Part shown: piece after piece, positions 18,721-24,836 of the stretch
How positions within the stretch are numbered: the stretch's first letter is position 1
How the letters are laid out: each line of letters begins with the position of its first letter
Source: a virus
DNA: 50,892 nt
Strand: one strand, 5' to 3'
IMG/VR virus record: IMGVR_UViG_3300021440_000033
Location: 1-50,892 of that record
Program-made: the position numbers and the translations under genes
Notes under the pieces: generated by a model
The model's database searches: none
What the model was told of the DNA's origin: nothing
Seen by the model: only the letters and a program-made list of their open reading frames with translations

Positions 18721-19310
18721 AATGCCAAATCGTCATTTGCGTTCTTAGCCTTTTCCTGGAACGCACTCTGCGTCCTCTCCAAATCTTTCATCTCAATCTC
18801 AAAACGTTCTTTAGAAACCTCCTTCAGGCAAACCCTGCACACGAAATGCCCAGAGGCAGAAGCATAGATAGCTGGAAGTTTACAAGTACAATAATCGAGA
18901 ACTCTATCCACACTCCGAACATGTTCATCATGTGATGGGAACTTCAGATAAAACACCGGTCCTCCAAACATCCCATACTCCTGAACATCCGCTTCGTCAT
19001 GCCCACGTTCCCCTGGGAACCAAACCATCGTCTCAATGTTTCTTGGGCCAAAAATCTTACTCTCTTCGTGAGGAACATTATACCCATCCAGTTTCCAGGA
19101 ATACTCCTCCTTATAATCAGGACCCTTGACTAGACAACTCGAAAGAAACTCAGCGTCCTCCTTAAGCCTCTGAGGATCGTAGTGATCTGCCCACACTGGT
19201 AGAAGATACTTTGCCACTGCCCTCATAATCTCTCTTCGAACCTGGCTTATCTCCTCAGCATAAAACCTACCATCGATGAACTCATCGAACTCTCTCTCAA
19301 AATCCGTCAT
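18717..19310 (-). CDS. Zinc-ribbon protein of unknown function (197 aa)
   Basis: Start placed at MTDFEREFDEF (19310), which gives an ATGA overlap with the methyltransferase gene; the longer frame from 19373 would overlap it by 67 bp. The N-terminal half is helical and acidic. The C-terminal third has a four-cysteine ribbon, C-T-C spaced from C-R-V-C by about 20 residues, followed by a charged helix. The ribbon probably binds zinc. A partner role with DNA or the packaging machinery is inference from position. Confidence 0.55.
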   Translation of the reverse strand: MTDFEREFDEFIDGRFYAEEISQVRREIMRAVAKYLLPVWADHYDPQRLKEDAEFLSSCLVKGPDYKEEYSWKLDGYNVPHEESKIFGPRNIETMVWFPGERGHDEADVQEYGMFGGPVFYLKFPSHDEHVRSVDRVLDYCTCKLPAIYASASGHFVCRVCLKEVSKERFEIEMKDLERTQSAFQEKAKNANDDLAL

Positions 19311-19765
19311 AACGTCCTCCTTAAAAAAACAGTAGTCCACGGTACAACCGTAGTATTTGTCCAACTCTCCCACTCCTCAGGATCAAACTTGACTCTCCCC
19401 CACCCATACCAGTCCGTCTGCGTGTCATGTGCCACCACGATATCCGTATGCTCAAAAGCCCAGTTCACACACTCAGGCCTGCTCTCCCCATGACCATCCA
19501 CGAAAATAAGATCATACCGTTCCTCCAGGTTCAAAGTACACCACAGATCCGGACCAATAGCAACCTTGATCTTCGCATGTGGAAACATCTGCGTCACCTT
19601 CATCGCCCAGTCAGGATCTTGCATCTCGATGCTCGTCACATCCGCCCCATGCGCCAGGAAGAACCCCGTACTATACTCACCACACCCAAACTCCAGAACC
19701 TTCTTAACAGGATAGTTCTTAAACATCCTGATCAAAGTACCCAAGTGACTACTGTACCTGTCCAT
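19307..19765 (-). CDS. SAM-dependent methyltransferase (class I fold)
   Basis: A 152-aa protein with the Rossmann motif I VLEFGCGEYSTGFF at about 23-36, an acidic residue at the end of strand 2 (SIEMQD) and the motif IV-like DLIFVDGHGESR near 84-95. The family uses S-adenosylmethionine to methylate a substrate not evident from sequence; the short length and VDGHGE motif suit small O-methyltransferases of sugars or small molecules more than DNA methyltransferases, since no DPPY/NPPY is present. It lies among leftward packaging-side genes and is coupled to the zinc-ribbon gene by ATGA. Confidence 0.7.
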   Translation of the reverse strand: MDRYSSHLGTLIRMFKNYPVKKVLEFGCGEYSTGFFLAHGADVTSIEMQDPDWAMKVTQMFPHAKIKVAIGPDLWCTLNLEERYDLIFVDGHGESRPECVNWAFEHTDIVVAHDTQTDWYGWGRVKFDPEEWESWTNTTVVPWTTVFLRRTL

Positions 19766-19768
19766 ATC

Positions 19769-20008
19769 CTAAAAATTACCAATTATCTCCGCACCAAAAT
19801 ACTGGGCCAGGTTCTCTACCTCAGCCTTGAACTCCTCCCTGTCATGCCGAACATTACACAAAATAACCTCAGTCCCCGTACCAAAATTCTTATGACTGCG
19901 CATTAGACAATACGCCTGCTCATCATCAGAAACATCAACACCAATACTGTACCTGTTCTCCATTGTCATCTGCTTCCGCAACAACTCCCTGTCAAATAAA
20001 TACTCCAT
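19769..20008 (-). CDS. Hypothetical protein (79 aa)
   Basis: A 79-aa alpha/beta protein starting MEYLFDRELLRKQMTM and ending YFGAEIIGNF, with the segment IGVDVSDDEQAYCLM. It lies 3 bp upstream of the methyltransferase gene. Met 14 is an alternative start. Family not recognised. Confidence 0.5.
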   Translation of the reverse strand: MEYLFDRELLRKQMTMENRYSIGVDVSDDEQAYCLMRSHKNFGTGTEVILCNVRHDREEFKAEVENLAQYFGAEIIGNF

Positions 20009-20030
20009 ATCACAAAGTTAAAATTAATAC

Positions 20031-20339
20031 TCACACAAAACCATGCCGCCTTACCTTATTACTATCCTTACCAAAATCTACCCAGTAAACAACCCGTAAC
20101 CCAACAACACTCTCATCACCTTCCCTATGCCTGTTAACAGTCGTCACAGATAAACCCTCCTCACGACATAAATCAGCCAAACTATTATAGCCCCGTAACC
20201 TACCCCCATCCCATATCAACACCTTTCTCACTATAATGGTTTGTTTGTCCCGAGCAAAATAACCACTTTTAACCCCACAAAGCAAATAATAACCAAATTT
20301 ATTATCAACACTAATCCCATACCATATATATAGTATCAC
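20031..20339 (-). CDS. Small protein with NUMOD1-like DNA-binding pattern
   Basis: The recognisable part is the C-terminal 60 residues: a strand, then GYNSLADLCREEGLS-VTTVNRH, which reads like the helix-turn-helix of NUMOD1-type modules in phage proteins (Y.sl.elc...gls..tv.rh). The first 35 residues are Tyr-rich and overlap a degenerate copy of the control-region repeat, so the true start may lie downstream, possibly at a GTG near residue 37. As the first leftward gene of the divergent junction it could be a regulator; that is inference. Confidence 0.45.
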   Translation of the reverse strand: MILYIWYGISVDNKFGYYLLCGVKSGYFARDKQTIIVRKVLIWDGGRLRGYNSLADLCREEGLSVTTVNRHREGDESVVGLRVVYWVDFGKDSNKVRRHGFV

Positions 20340-20345
20340 CCCTAC

Positions 20346-20413
20346 CCCTATACCATATATATAAACTCATAAGGTACCTCCCCTATAATATATATGCGAG
20401 ATCATAAGGTACC
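20346..20413. repeat. Two tandem 33-bp repeats in the divergent control region
   Basis: Units at 20346-20378 and 20381-20413 share CCCTATA at one end and TCATAAGGTACC at the other, separated by a 14-bp A/T-rich middle. A degenerate third copy (CCCATACCATATATATAG) starts at 20316. Period is about 35 bp, close to three to three and a half helical turns. Placed between divergent operons, these are good candidates for operator or phage-specific promoter elements. Confidence 0.7.
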
Positions 20414-20493
20414 CCACATAAACATAACGCTTCGCTGGCATGCGCCAGGTGCGGTGGGGGGTTCCCACTACCGGAGGTGCAAACCAAACTATT
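20414..20493 (+). promoter_or_regulatory. Hairpin-rich leader of the first rightward gene
   Basis: Two short hairpins lie here: CTGGC/GCCAG at 20435-20448 and a G-rich stem at 20452-20473 closed by TGGG/CCCA and CGG/CCG. GGAGGT follows at 20473-20478, a strong Shine-Dalgarno-like sequence unusual for this window, but 15 nt from the ATG at 20494, which is long. The leader probably controls translation or stability of a highly expressed early message. Confidence 0.45.
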
Positions 20494-20817
20494 ATGGCAA
20501 AAGTATCTTATGCAAAGGAGTACAACATCGACATTGACAATGTAGCAACGTTCGATTCACCTGCACCGCTGACTATTCGTGGCAAGCAGACAATTGTACT
20601 GTATGACAAAGAGGAGAATGGGATGACTACCGTCCCGCCATTTGCTGTGTTTACCAAACCTGTCACCAAGATCAGGTTTCAGGTAGACGGCAAAGGAGAT
20701 ATTCTCGAAACATTTGTTCCTAACAAACAAGTGCTTCAGACTATCCTCGACCATAACGTAGGCGATGAAATCGCTATCGTTGTGAATGAGCGTGGTCGTC
20801 TTGAGTCCGCTGTGTAA
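20494..20817 (+). CDS. First early-operon protein, unknown function (107 aa)
   Basis: A 107-aa soluble, mainly beta protein starting MAKVSYAKEYNIDIDNV, with no Cys and no membrane segment. The ATG at 20494 is chosen over an upstream in-frame ATG at 20440 because the latter lies inside the hairpin leader. It is monocistronic: repeats and a structured leader lie upstream and a very strong terminator lies 9 bp downstream. This set-up suggests strong immediate-early expression. No family recognised. Confidence 0.65.
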   Translation: MAKVSYAKEYNIDIDNVATFDSPAPLTIRGKQTIVLYDKEENGMTTVPPFAVFTKPVTKIRFQVDGKGDILETFVPNKQVLQTILDHNVGDEIAIVVNERGRLESAV

Positions 20818-20825
20818 TACAGCAA

Positions 20826-20862
20826 AGAGAGGGAAGGAGAAATCCTTCTCTCTCTCCCTTTT
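20826..20862 (+). terminator. Strong intrinsic terminator with GAAA tetraloop
   Basis: AGAGAGGGAAGGA (20826-20838) pairs with TCCTTCTCTCTCT (20843-20855): 13 base pairs including one G-U, closed by the GAAA tetraloop at 20839-20842 and followed by CCCTTTT. It ends the transcript of the 107-aa gene. Confidence 0.8.
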
Positions 20863-21238
20863 AAACCATAAGATATTGAAGGTGAGATTTATGCTCACGC
20901 ATGAGACACCTTTGAGGGTGCTTAATTGTTTATTATTCTCTATTATACTTTATTATATTCTATATAGGGTATTAATAATGAAAGGGGGTAATAGTTCGGG
21001 GTGGTTGGGGTTAGATTGGTTAAGATAGTCTTCATAGTATGCTTGTAGGGCTGTAGATATTGTACAGTTCGGGGGTATTGTGGGATAGATTTATGATAAA
21101 AACAAACAGAAGTGTGCGCTAACACACGTTGAGGATGTTCCTCAGAACCTATTAATAGGAGTCAGGCAGCAAATACAGGGAGGATAATGTTCTCCCTGTT
21201 TACTCTGAAATTAGTGTTTAACCTTTTATATATTCGAC
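20863..21238. other. Noncoding spacer: AT-rich tract, G-runs and hairpins
   Basis: No convincing gene is seen in these 376 bp. The first part has small inverted repeats (GTGAG/CTCAC near 20884). 20926-20980 is very AT-rich and could hold a promoter. G-runs follow at 20984-20988, 20998-21001, 21007-21010 and 21071-21075, all on the plus strand. The right part is a four-hairpin array, listed separately. A 45-codon frame with a hydrophobic stretch (20891-21028) overlaps the AT-rich tract and is not called. Confidence 0.5.
21112..21199 (+). promoter_or_regulatory. Array of four tandem hairpins (structured leader)
   Basis: Four consecutive perfect stems: GTGTG/CACAC (21112-21127), TGAGG/CCTCA (21130-21144), the 12-nt palindrome CCTATTAATAGG (21148-21159) and ACAGGGAG/CTCCCTGT (21175-21199). 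They end 39 nt before the ATG at 21239. The last stem is followed only by TT, so it is a poor terminator; a structured leader, processing site or small RNA is more likely. Confidence 0.5.
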
Positions 21239-21445
21239 ATGGAAGAGATTAAATTGTTGGGGGTTAAGAACCAGGTAGGTTTAGTTAACCAGGTAGTAGT
21301 TCCCGCTGCTCCCCGAAAAAGGGATGATGCATACATAGCCTTTCTTAATGATAAGAAGGAAGAGCTCTGTAAAGTTCCCGTGAACTTCGATACCATTTGG
21401 CCTGGTGGATACACTCAGTCCGAGACGGAAGGGAGGGGACAATGA
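21239..21445 (+). CDS. Hypothetical protein (68 aa)
   Basis: A 68-aa basic protein starting MEEIKLLGVKNQVGL. Its stop overlaps the next start as ATGA, marking a three-gene coupled cassette (21239-22061). No motif or membrane segment is seen. Confidence 0.55.
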   Translation: MEEIKLLGVKNQVGLVNQVVVPAAPRKRDDAYIAFLNDKKEELCKVPVNFDTIWPGGYTQSETEGRGQ

Positions 21446-21780
21446 CAGAATATGTATTACACGCAATCAGGAGAGAGCTTGCTGCTTTTCATCCTGTCAT
21501 CAAGTCCATTGAGAAGCTTGCTGTTCGCAATGGTCTGATCCTGTTCATCCGTATTGCGTTGGGAAACGCATGCCTTGACACGCGTAACACAGTGGGTTAT
21601 TCCTTTGATAAAGAGGTTGAATACATGATGGACTTTAAGAAGTTCATTGAAGAAATCCTCACATATCATAAGAATGACTCAGCTGCTACGTATATCTGTT
21701 CTGAAATCAGCATGATCATTGATGGTGCTCTTATGCAAGCTGATTATGAAGCTACCGAACAAGAAAGGAGTGCTGAATGA
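21442..21780 (+). CDS. Hypothetical helical protein (112 aa)
   Basis: Start at MTEYVLHAIRREL (21442), which gives ATGA coupling to the upstream gene; an ATG at 21397 would overlap more. The protein is almost entirely helical, with one Cys in ALGNACLDTR and one near the C-terminus. It is coupled again by ATGA to the next gene. Family not recognised. Confidence 0.55.
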   Translation: MTEYVLHAIRRELAAFHPVIKSIEKLAVRNGLILFIRIALGNACLDTRNTVGYSFDKEVEYMMDFKKFIEEILTYHKNDSAATYICSEISMIIDGALMQADYEATEQERSAE

Positions 21781-22061
21781 TACAGATGGATGAATTGATT
21801 GCTATGGCTGCTGGGAATCCAGGAGCTGCTTCCTTTCTTTCGGTATTACGTAGTTCCCCTATCCTTGAGACCGCTTTCAGGAAGCTCCAGAGATTAGGCA
21901 TTAAAGGAACAGATCTTTATGTACTCTGGAATGACTTAGCTAGAAGAGACATTATGAATGTAGCTATAATTATGGCTACTGTTCCCGACAACATCTTAAT
22001 TGATGCTTGTTCAAGACAAGATTATTCAGGTAGGACTCTTGTAGATCCTTATCTTGAATAG
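21777..22061 (+). CDS. Hypothetical helical protein (94 aa)
   Basis: A 94-aa helical protein starting MIQMDELIAMAAGNPG, third gene of the ATGA-coupled cassette. It ends at a TAG and is followed by a hairpin array, so it likely closes its transcript segment. No family recognised. Confidence 0.55.
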   Translation: MIQMDELIAMAAGNPGAASFLSVLRSSPILETAFRKLQRLGIKGTDLYVLWNDLARRDIMNVAIIMATVPDNILIDACSRQDYSGRTLVDPYLE

Positions 22062-22065
22062 TCAT

Positions 22066-22229
22066 GAGAGTTCCCGGTGTTTCCATGGTAAGTTACCCGG
22101 GACTCTCTCCTTATCTATTCCCTTTAGGTCCGAAGTTAAGCCTTATCTCTGTGTGATAAAGCTTATATGATAATAAAATACACAGGTTAGGCTGGTTTGG
22201 AACAGAATCTATAGGGACCGATACCCTAT
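22066..22229 (+). promoter_or_regulatory. Three tandem hairpins in an intergenic spacer
   Basis: Stem 1 (22066-22107): GAGAGT/ACTCTC and CCCGG/CCGGG with one bulged T. Stem 2 (22138-22164): AAGC/GCTT and TTATC/GATAA with one C-A mismatch. Stem 3 (22211-22229): ATAGGG/CCCTAT. The 196-bp spacer has no gene. Stem 1 could act as a terminator but its T-tract is poor, so the array is better read as structured RNA. Confidence 0.45.
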
Positions 22230-22257
22230 CAGCCTACAAACCTTAAACATAAGTAAT

Positions 22258-22329
22258 ATGGAACTTGCTGTATTAATAATGGTCTTCGGAGGAATACTCT
22301 GTCTGGCCGTAGAAGGGATGGACTCATGA
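22258..22329 (+). CDS. 23-aa single-span membrane peptide
   Basis: The frame encodes MELAVLIMVFGGILCLAVEG plus MDS. Residues 3-17 form one hydrophobic span. Its TGA overlaps the next ATG as ATGA, the arrangement used by the surrounding genes, which supports expression. Confidence 0.45.
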   Translation: MELAVLIMVFGGILCLAVEGMDS

Positions 22330-22520
22330 CACAATTAATGGGATTCATGTCTCTTCTTATCACTATTGGGCTCGTAGTTTTACTACTTGTAGCCCTTGTT
22401 GTTATGCCCACAAGAGAAGAAAAGATCAATATCTCTATTGCTATTGGTCTGTATCTTATCTATTATGGTACTTGTACCTGGATCTATTATCATCCTAAGA
22501 AATTTAATCTTGAACCCTAA
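22326..22520 (+). CDS. Small membrane protein (64 aa)
   Basis: Two hydrophobic spans, about 5-28 (LLITIGLVVLLLVALVVM) and 36-55, separated by a charged turn TREEKIN. Coupled by ATGA to the 23-aa membrane peptide upstream. Probably an inner-membrane protein; function unknown. It belongs to the group of small membrane proteins between 22 and 30 kb. Confidence 0.6.
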   Translation: MTQLMGFMSLLITIGLVVLLLVALVVMPTREEKINISIAIGLYLIYYGTCTWIYYHPKKFNLEP

Positions 22521-22531
22521 TACACAACACA

Positions 22532-22918
22532 ATGAAACAATTAGTAATTACCTCTCCGAACATCGGATTCGGTGAACCATTTACAGGTTATCCTGGTGTT
22601 CCATGTCCACCCTTCATCAAATCAACAGGAAAAAATGAAGGATCATTTCTCTCTCTCCAGCTTGTAGGAGCATTAAAAACTCGTGCTTATGCTGATGAAC
22701 CTATTCTCCTTGATGGAGATGTCCCTTCTGAAACAGGTGTTTATCCTATTACTTACATGCCTGGTAATGTGGAATGTGAAATGGATTTTCTCGTTGTTAA
22801 GTATCAAGGTGCTTTGATGTACCATGGTGCTATTTATCTTAAAGGAGATCTTTCTGATCAGTTTTCTTGCAAACTGACACATAAAATCATGGCTGAAAAA
22901 TATGCTGACAATGAGTAA
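22532..22918 (+). CDS. Conserved hypothetical protein, paralog A (128 aa)
   Basis: A 128-aa soluble protein. Its core (DEPILLDGDVPSETGVY, then MPGNVECEM) matches the protein encoded at 24206-24583 (DDPIFLEGDFPEENGVY, then IPGNLACKL), so the two are paralogs within this phage. The core looks like a small beta domain with an acidic loop. It overlaps the next gene by 8 bp. Function unknown. Confidence 0.6.
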   Translation: MKQLVITSPNIGFGEPFTGYPGVPCPPFIKSTGKNEGSFLSLQLVGALKTRAYADEPILLDGDVPSETGVYPITYMPGNVECEMDFLVVKYQGALMYHGAIYLKGDLSDQFSCKLTHKIMAEKYADNE

Positions 22919-23414
22919 GAAACGAATAGTTAACGTGAGTGCAGCCATTCTAGTTGTTCTTGGTTTTGCTGTTGGAGTTATATCCTGTATCTATCAAATA
23001 GATCACTGGAAATGGATCTGTGGGATTGGAATGTTTGCTATTGTTGTTGGCGCCTTTATCTGGGGTATCAATACCGATGAAGAGCCAAACGAAAAGGCTT
23101 TTTATGATGACATTCCTGACAATTTACGCTTTAACCCAGAGAAAGGACTTCTTGCCTGGGAATATAAAGGTTATGGTACTTACGATGATGAATATGATAC
23201 TGGCATGATGTACTATTTTGATAAAGACATCAATGTAAAGCCTATTTTACACCAGGCTGGTATTCATGTATCAATGTGGCATGATTCGGGCCACTTACGT
23301 AATGAAAATGGGGTTGTTCATGGTTATTCACCTGAACACGCCCGGTTCCTTCTTGATAAGCATGCACTTCGTTATCCTGTAATAGCAAAAAGAGATGGGA
23401 CACGCAGCATTTAA
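22911..23414 (+). CDS. Two-span membrane protein with cytoplasmic domain (167 aa)
   Basis: Start at MSKKRIVNVSAAI (22911). Two hydrophobic spans at about 7-29 and 36-55 are followed by a soluble domain of about 110 residues that contains YGTYDDEYDTGMMYYFD and several His residues. Likely an inner-membrane protein with a functional soluble tail; family not recognised. Confidence 0.6.
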   Translation: MSKKRIVNVSAAILVVLGFAVGVISCIYQIDHWKWICGIGMFAIVVGAFIWGINTDEEPNEKAFYDDIPDNLRFNPEKGLLAWEYKGYGTYDDEYDTGMMYYFDKDINVKPILHQAGIHVSMWHDSGHLRNENGVVHGYSPEHARFLLDKHALRYPVIAKRDGTRSI

Positions 23415-23598
23415 CTCAGACTATGCCTTCTTCACTAAGAAGAGTGACGAAGAGCTTATTCGTCTATCCATATCCTGCAGAAATCAGAAACATGATAGGA
23501 TTATTACCGGTCTTCTTGTTAAGAGAGGATTGTGGACAAAAGACGATTACGATTTCTATTGGGGATTGATCAATGAGCCAGAACTGATCTATGAATAA
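23395..23598 (+). CDS. Hypothetical protein (67 aa)
   Basis: A 67-aa helical protein starting MGHAAFNSDYAFFTKK with a KSDEELIRLSISCRNQ helix and a WTKDDYDFYWGLI segment. It overlaps the upstream gene by 20 bp and the following lipoprotein by 8 bp. Family not recognised. Confidence 0.5.
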   Translation: MGHAAFNSDYAFFTKKSDEELIRLSISCRNQKHDRIITGLLVKRGLWTKDDYDFYWGLINEPELIYE

Positions 23599-23746
23599 GC
23601 ATAGGCTCGTTGTATTTATGGTGATACTGTTAACATGTCTGTTGGCAGTATCACTATTCTCTTGTCAGAAAAAGGAGATTGATAACGTATATCTATTACC
23701 CGAGAATACCGAATTGAAATACAAAGATAATTGGGTGCCTATTTAG
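23591..23746 (+). CDS. Small lipoprotein (51 aa)
   Basis: The frame starts MNKHRLVVFMVILLTCLL, a basic n-region and hydrophobic core, followed by AVSLFSC, a lipobox-like LFSC with Cys at about residue 25, then a short polar mature part ending DNWVPI. After lipidation only about 27 residues remain. Small phage lipoproteins often block superinfection or modify the envelope; that role is inference. Confidence 0.6.
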   Translation: MNKHRLVVFMVILLTCLLAVSLFSCQKKEIDNVYLLPENTELKYKDNWVPI

Positions 23747-23794
23747 GGGGGGCTCAAATGGTACTGTAAAAATGGCTTGCCCTATTGCAGTAAA

Positions 23795-23851
23795 GGGATT
23801 GCTGCATTTTGGTGGCAGATATTTGATATTGGGTTCGAATCCCACAATCCT
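23795..23851 (+). tRNA. Truncated tRNA-like element, isotype not assignable
   Basis: GGGATTG (23795-23801) pairs with CAATCCT (23845-23851) as a 7-bp acceptor-like stem. TGGG-TTCGAAT-CCCA forms a canonical T-loop with a 4-bp stem. CTGC/GCAG closes a D-arm-like or anticodon-like hairpin. Only about 12 nt (GATATTTGATAT) remain where a 17-nt anticodon arm plus variable loop should be, so the element is about 57 nt. It may be a decayed tRNA, a tRNA mimic, or part of a longer tRNA that I cannot fold. Confidence 0.4.
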
Positions 23852-23964
23852 ACAACCCTGTCGAAAAGGTTAATTACTATTATCACGTATCCCGTCTAAG
23901 CCTCTGAGGTTGTAAGGAGGCTTGGATGGGGATGCAAATTATTCACACAATAAAAGCAAACACA

Positions 23965-24204
23965 ATGAAAACATTTCAAGACTACCTCGACGCTATTGAG
24001 GATAAAGAAATAGCCAAAGCCTATGAAAAGGCTTTCAAAAACGATCCCATCAGAAAACAAGTAAAGAAAACAGATCTTTCAAAAGAACCATGTCGTGATT
24101 GGGCTGACTTCTGTAATGCAGGATTCATCCATGTCGCTGCTGATGACAATATTAATTGGGATACTGTTCTCGAAACGATGTTAACCAACAAATCCCTGGA
24201 ATAA
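23965..24204 (+). CDS. Small acidic phage protein (79 aa)
   Basis: Start at MKTFQDYLDAIEDKEIA (23965), preceded by ACACA-rich sequence as in neighbouring genes; an upstream ATG at 23926 is less likely. It shares the pattern of a Leu-rich first helix, then CRDWADFCNAGFIH, then a Trp segment (NWDTVLE) with the larger protein at 24837-25649, so the two may be related. Function unknown. Confidence 0.55.
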   Translation: MKTFQDYLDAIEDKEIAKAYEKAFKNDPIRKQVKKTDLSKEPCRDWADFCNAGFIHVAADDNINWDTVLETMLTNKSLE

Positions 24205-24205
24205 C

Positions 24206-24583
24206 ATGAAAAAGCTTCTTTTTACCGTAAACAATCCTGCTCACAGACAAGATCTGATTGACAACTACAATCTGATGAATGTTGAACATCCCAAATGGCC
24301 TGCCAGTAATCCTAGGGGACTAAATGGAATCTCTATTATGGGTCAACTTAAAGAAACTGCAGGCAATGACGATCCAATCTTCCTGGAAGGAGACTTCCCA
24401 GAAGAGAATGGAGTTTATGACTGTACGTACATTCCCGGGAACTTAGCCTGTAAGCTCTATCTTCAATATGTTAAGGCAGAGATGTTCCCAGTCCCCTGCG
24501 GATACCTTGTATTGGCTGAGGTAGAAATTGATAACCAAGTGTCTGAAAAGGCCATAGAGACATCAAAATGCATCGGATTATAA
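24206..24583 (+). CDS. Conserved hypothetical protein, paralog B (125 aa)
   Basis: A 125-aa protein related to the one at 22532-22918 through the GQLKETAGNDDPIFLEGDFP core and the IPGNLACKL strand. The N-terminus differs. It starts 1 bp after the preceding stop and overlaps the next gene by 16 bp. Function unknown. Confidence 0.6.
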   Translation: MKKLLFTVNNPAHRQDLIDNYNLMNVEHPKWPASNPRGLNGISIMGQLKETAGNDDPIFLEGDFPEENGVYDCTYIPGNLACKLYLQYVKAEMFPVPCGYLVLAEVEIDNQVSEKAIETSKCIGL

Positions 24584-24825
24584 TTTCTTGTATCGTAGTC
24601 ATGGGTCTTATCGTAGGCATCTTTACTTGCGTTGACTCTATCATCTGGGCATCAATAACTGGTGAACATCCAGGCCCGTACATCTTCCTTACTTTCCTTT
24701 TTGGAATATTCCTCTATCCAGCCGTCCTTTGTACTGGGTTTCTGATTAAAGATAACCGTCTCTCTCACAGGAGACGTCAACGCTGCCGAGCGAATACGGG
24801 AAACAAATCAATCATTCATCCCTAA
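24568..24825 (+). CDS. Small membrane protein (85 aa)
   Basis: Two hydrophobic spans, about 3-28 and 39-62, followed by a basic tail (RLSHRRRQRCRANTGNK) that would stay in the cytoplasm by the positive-inside rule. Overlaps the upstream gene by 16 bp. Function unknown. Confidence 0.55.
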   Translation: MHRIIISCIVVMGLIVGIFTCVDSIIWASITGEHPGPYIFLTFLFGIFLYPAVLCTGFLIKDNRLSHRRRQRCRANTGNKSIIHP

Positions 24826-24836
24826 AAACAACAACA

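Noticed and set aside
20891-21028. A 45-codon plus-strand frame with a hydrophobic segment
   Set aside because: It lies in a very AT-rich tract that gives hydrophobic codons by chance, has no coupling to a neighbour and is followed by G-runs and hairpins.
20943-21125. A 60-codon minus-strand frame in the spacer
   Set aside because: Composition is that of noncoding AT/GC-skewed DNA, and it runs opposite to all neighbours.
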